From: Deltaproteobacteria bacterium
Lineage (GTDB): Bacteria; Desulfobacterota; UBA8473
Direction of reading: 5' to 3'
Length of the DNA: 8,673 bases
Assembly (NCBI GenBank): GCA_030621455.1
Contig: JAUXHQ010000057.1
Coordinates: forward strand, 1 to 8,673
Shown here: positions 6,066 to 8,673 of the stretch, piece by piece
How positions within the stretch are numbered: the stretch's first letter is position 1
Layout: the number at the start of each line of letters is the position of its first letter
Translations under genes and position numbers: made by a program
The notes under the pieces: generated by a model
Database searches by the model: none
What the model was told of the DNA's origin: nothing
Seen by the model: the letters and a program-made list of their open reading frames with translations, nothing else

Positions 6066-8673
6066 AGTGGAAGTTCAACGACATGCCTATTCGAACCAAA
6101 CTGACGCTTATCATGGGCCTGACCGCCGGAATCGCCTTGCTTTTGTCATCATCGGCAATGATAGTTAACGAATATATCAGTGCGCGACGCACGGTCTCCC
6201 AGGAGTTATCATCTCTGGCGGATGTAGTTGGCTGGAACAGCGTAGCGGCCCTGGCGTTCGATGACGCGAAAGCCGCAGAGGAAACCCTGGCCGCGCTGAG
6301 GACCAAACAGGGAATTGTTGCGGCCTGTCTGTATGACAACGAAGGCCGCCGCTTCGCTCAATACGCGACCGGTAAAGCGGCTCATAACAAACTTGGCATG
6401 GAGGTGGCCAAAGGAATTCTCGACTTGGGCTCGGATGCCGGCGGGCTCTCAGCGGGTGGTGAAGTAATCCAATATGACCATAACGGGTATCTCCATCTTC
6501 TCCGGCCGGTTGCACTGAAAGGTGAGCGCATCGGTGTGATTCACATGGTTGATGATATGAGTAGAATAGACAGAATACTGGACGCTTATTTCATTATCAT
6601 GGGGCTGATTGTATCGATTACCCTGCTCCTGGTAATGCTCCTCTCCTACAGATTGCAGAGGGTCTTCTCCCTCCCCGTGCGGAAACTCATGCAAGCAATT
6701 AAGTCTATTTCGGCTTCAAAAGATTACTCCACCCGGGTCAATAAGATCAGTAACGACGAGTTCGGCGAACTGGTTGGTGTATTCAATGAAATGCTCAGCG
6801 AGGTTCAGCAGCGTGATGTGCAGCTTGAAAATCACCGCCGGCACCTCGAAGAGGAGGTGGCAGCGCGCACCGCCGAACTGTCAGAGAAGAACCTGCAACT
6901 CGAAAACGCGATGGCAGAAGCCCTGTCAGCCAGGGATGCTGCTGAAGAGGCGAGTCGTGCAAAGAGCGAGTTCCTGGCCACAATGAGTCACGAGATCCGA
7001 ACCCCCATGAATGGGGTTCTGGGCATGACGGAGCTGTTGCTGGGCACGGATTTAGTTGGGAAACAGCAACGTTTCGCTGAGACCATCATGAGTTCCGGCG
7101 AATCTTTACTTGGAATCATAAACGAAATCCTCGACTTTTCAAAGATCGAGGCCGGCCGGTTGGATCTGGAAAGTACGAAATTCGACCTCCGCGACCTGGT
7201 GGAGGAGGCTGCGACACTGTTGGCAGATAGGGCACACAGCAAGGGGCTCGAACTGACTGCGGCGCTGCCCGTTGACCTTCCGGTGGCGCTAAAGGGGGAC
7301 TCGAATCGCTTGCGTCAGGTACTCATGAACCTAATGGGCAACGCCATCAAATTCACTGATGCGGGTGAGGTGGTGGTGCGTGTCGAGGCGCTCGGGAAAA
7401 CCGACGATAAGGTTAACTTCCGTTTCGAGGTGGTGGATACAGGTATAGGCATTGCACCGGAGGTCCAGGCACGGATCTTCGATCCCTTCTCCCAGGCAGA
7501 TGGATCCACTACCCGTAAATACGGAGGCACAGGCCTTGGCCTGGCCATCTCCCGCCAACTGGTCGAGCTGATGGGTGGAGAGATGGGCGTGGAAAGTGAA
7601 CCTGGCAAGGGGTCCATTTTCCGGTTTACTGTCCCACTGGCGCGCCAGACCGGGGAGGCGCATACCGCCACATTTCCACGGGAAGGCCTTAGGGGAACGA
7701 GGGTCTTGATCGTAGACGACAACGTTACCAATCGGGAAATACTCCACAACCAGGTGATTGCCTGGGGGATGCGTAATGGTACGGCGAAGAGCGGCGGGCA
7801 GGCCTTGGAGATGCTGCGCGCCGCCGCAGCGAGGGGCGATGCCTACGACATAGCCTTGCTCGATTGGCACATGCCCGGCATGGATGGAATAGAGCTTGCA
7901 CGCAGGCTGCGTGACGACCCCCAGATCCCTCAAATAGATCTGGTAATGCTCAGCTCTGCAGCTTTCGACGAAGAAGCGGCCAGGGCGGCGGATGTGGGAA
8001 TTCGTCGCTACCTGACTAAACCTGTGCGCCAGTCTGAGCTCTATGACTGCCAGGTGACCATCCTTGGCGCACCCCCGGCTAAAACTCAGCGGGAGCCCGA
8101 AGGCGTGTATACAGCAGCATTTGACGCTCACATCCTGCTGGCCGAAGACAACCCCGTGAATCAGGAAGTTGCCCTGAGCATGCTGGAACTTATGGGGTGC
8201 CGGGTGGATGTGGTGGGAAACGGACGTGAGGCAGTTAACAAGGTATCCGGTGATAGTTATGACATGGTGTTAATGGACTGTCATATGCCGGACATGGACG
8301 GATTTGAAGCTACTGAGGAAATCCGCAGGCGCGAGGGGATCGAGGGTGGTGGTTATATTCCGATCATCGCCTTGACTGCAAATGTTGAAAAGGGTATTGA
8401 AGAGGATTGTAAGATCGCCGGCATGGACGGCTATTTGAGTAAGCCCTTCGCTCAGGATCAGTTGCGTACGATATTGTCACAGTGGCTGGACCAGCATGAA
8501 GAATCGGCAGGGTCAACGGCAATGGCGCAGTCAAAGGCGCCGGACGAAGAGGAAGATACAGGAGAACTGCTGGAACAAGGGGCGCTGGACAAGATCAGGG
8601 CAGTGCAGCGGCCCGGTTCGCCTAATATACTGGGCAAGATCGTCAATCTTTACCTGGAAAACTCACCAGACCT
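6062..8673 (+). CDS. CHASE8 hybrid histidine kinase, C-terminus cut by window edge
   Basis: Membrane-bound phosphorelay kinase; 870 codons are visible and the gene continues. GTG 6062 overlaps the yfiR stop (GTGA), with GGGGAGG at 6048-6054 seven bases upstream. Order of domains: TM1 about 13-34; periplasmic CHASE8 about 39-150 ([18 protein letters not shown] pattern); TM2 about 176-197; HAMP about 197-250; coiled coil about 250-300; HisKA with [11 protein letters not shown] and phosphoacceptor H310; HATPase with N427, DTGIGI from 459 and [10 protein letters not shown] from 487. Two receivers follow, both with the expected residues: REC1 D552, D553, D601, K653; REC2 E695, D696, D739, K794. 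From about 842 the sequence ([11 protein letters not shown]) starts an HPt-like domain whose histidine lies beyond the window. No output domain is visible, so signals presumably pass through HPt to a separate regulator. The YfiR neighbour is the likely periplasmic input. Confidence 0.93.
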   Translation, partial: MKWKFNDMPIRTKLTLIMGLTAGIALLLSSSAMIVNEYISARRTVSQELSSLADVVGWNSVAALAFDDAKAAEETLAALRTKQGIVAACLYDNEGRRFAQYATGKAAHNKLGMEVAKGILDLGSDAGGLSAGGEVIQYDHNGYLHLLRPVALKGERIGVIHMVDDMSRIDRILDAYFIIMGLIVSITLLLVMLLSYRLQRVFSLPVRKLMQAIKSISASKDYSTRVNKISNDEFGELVGVFNEMLSEVQQRDVQLENHRRHLEEEVAARTAELSEKNLQLENAMAEALSARDAAEEASRAKSEFLATMSHEIRTPMNGVLGMTELLLGTDLVGKQQRFAETIMSSGESLLGIINEILDFSKIEAGRLDLESTKFDLRDLVEEAATLLADRAHSKGLELTAALPVDLPVALKGDSNRLRQVLMNLMGNAIKFTDAGEVVVRVEALGKTDDKVNFRFEVVDTGIGIAPEVQARIFDPFSQADGSTTRKYGGTGLGLAISRQLVELMGGEMGVESEPGKGSIFRFTVPLARQTGEAHTATFPREGLRGTRVLIVDDNVTNREILHNQVIAWGMRNGTAKSGGQALEMLRAAAARGDAYDIALLDWHMPGMDGIELARRLRDDPQIPQIDLVMLSSAAFDEEAARAADVGIRRYLTKPVRQSELYDCQVTILGAPPAKTQREPEGVYTAAFDAHILLAEDNPVNQEVALSMLELMGCRVDVVGNGREAVNKVSGDSYDMVLMDCHMPDMDGFEATEEIRRREGIEGGGYIPIIALTANVEKGIEEDCKIAGMDGYLSKPFAQDQLRTILSQWLDQHEESAGSTAMAQSKAPDEEEDTGELLEQGALDKIRAVQRPGSPNILGKIVNLYLENSPD

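Noticed and set aside
7331..8131. Minus-strand 266-residue ORF
   Set aside because: Lies wholly inside the hybrid kinase, whose plus-strand frame has clear HATPase and receiver motifs; a shadow of GC-rich coding sequence.

Overview
The window looks like chromosome of a Gram-negative bacterium of moderate GC, most likely a deltaproteobacterium (Desulfobacterota or relative). That is an inference from three things: a CHASE8 hybrid kinase paired with a YfiR protein, a candidate sigma-54 promoter, and short intergenic repeats (GGTTCA, GGTGTCA and a CCCGCCTTCGCGGG-type palindrome). No rRNA, tRNA, CRISPR array, transposase or phage gene was seen.

Left part (about 1-4891): a compact plus-strand operon that looks like a complete accessory Hsp70 machine. 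A good sigma-70-type promoter (47-75) and a GGTTCA repeat cluster lie upstream. Four genes follow: a divergent GrpE-like nucleotide exchange factor, a 571-residue Hsp70 with a shortened lid, a 672-residue protein that I do not recognise with strongly basic ends, and a 109-residue J-domain-like protein whose HPD motif reads PPE. Genes 2/3 overlap by 8 bases and genes 3/4 by 4 bases, so they are probably translated together. The unrecognised protein sits between the Hsp70 and its J-like partner, which makes it the best candidate for a dedicated client, adaptor or co-chaperone. This is the most novel part of the window.

Middle (4892-5489): about 600 bases with no credible gene. It holds a weak possible terminator, a GGTGTCA tandem repeat with an inverted partner, a REP-like pair of palindromes, and a strong sigma-54-type promoter match (5371-5385).

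Right part (5490-8673): a two-gene signalling operon. The first gene encodes a periplasmic YfiR-family protein, probably started at an unusual ATT codon behind a perfect Shine-Dalgarno sequence. It overlaps by 4 bases (GTGA) a large hybrid histidine kinase (CHASE8-HAMP-HisKA-HATPase-REC-REC-HPt) that runs off the window. In Pseudomonas, YfiR represses the CHASE8-containing diguanylate cyclase YfiN. Here the same kind of periplasmic input appears to be wired to a phosphorelay instead.
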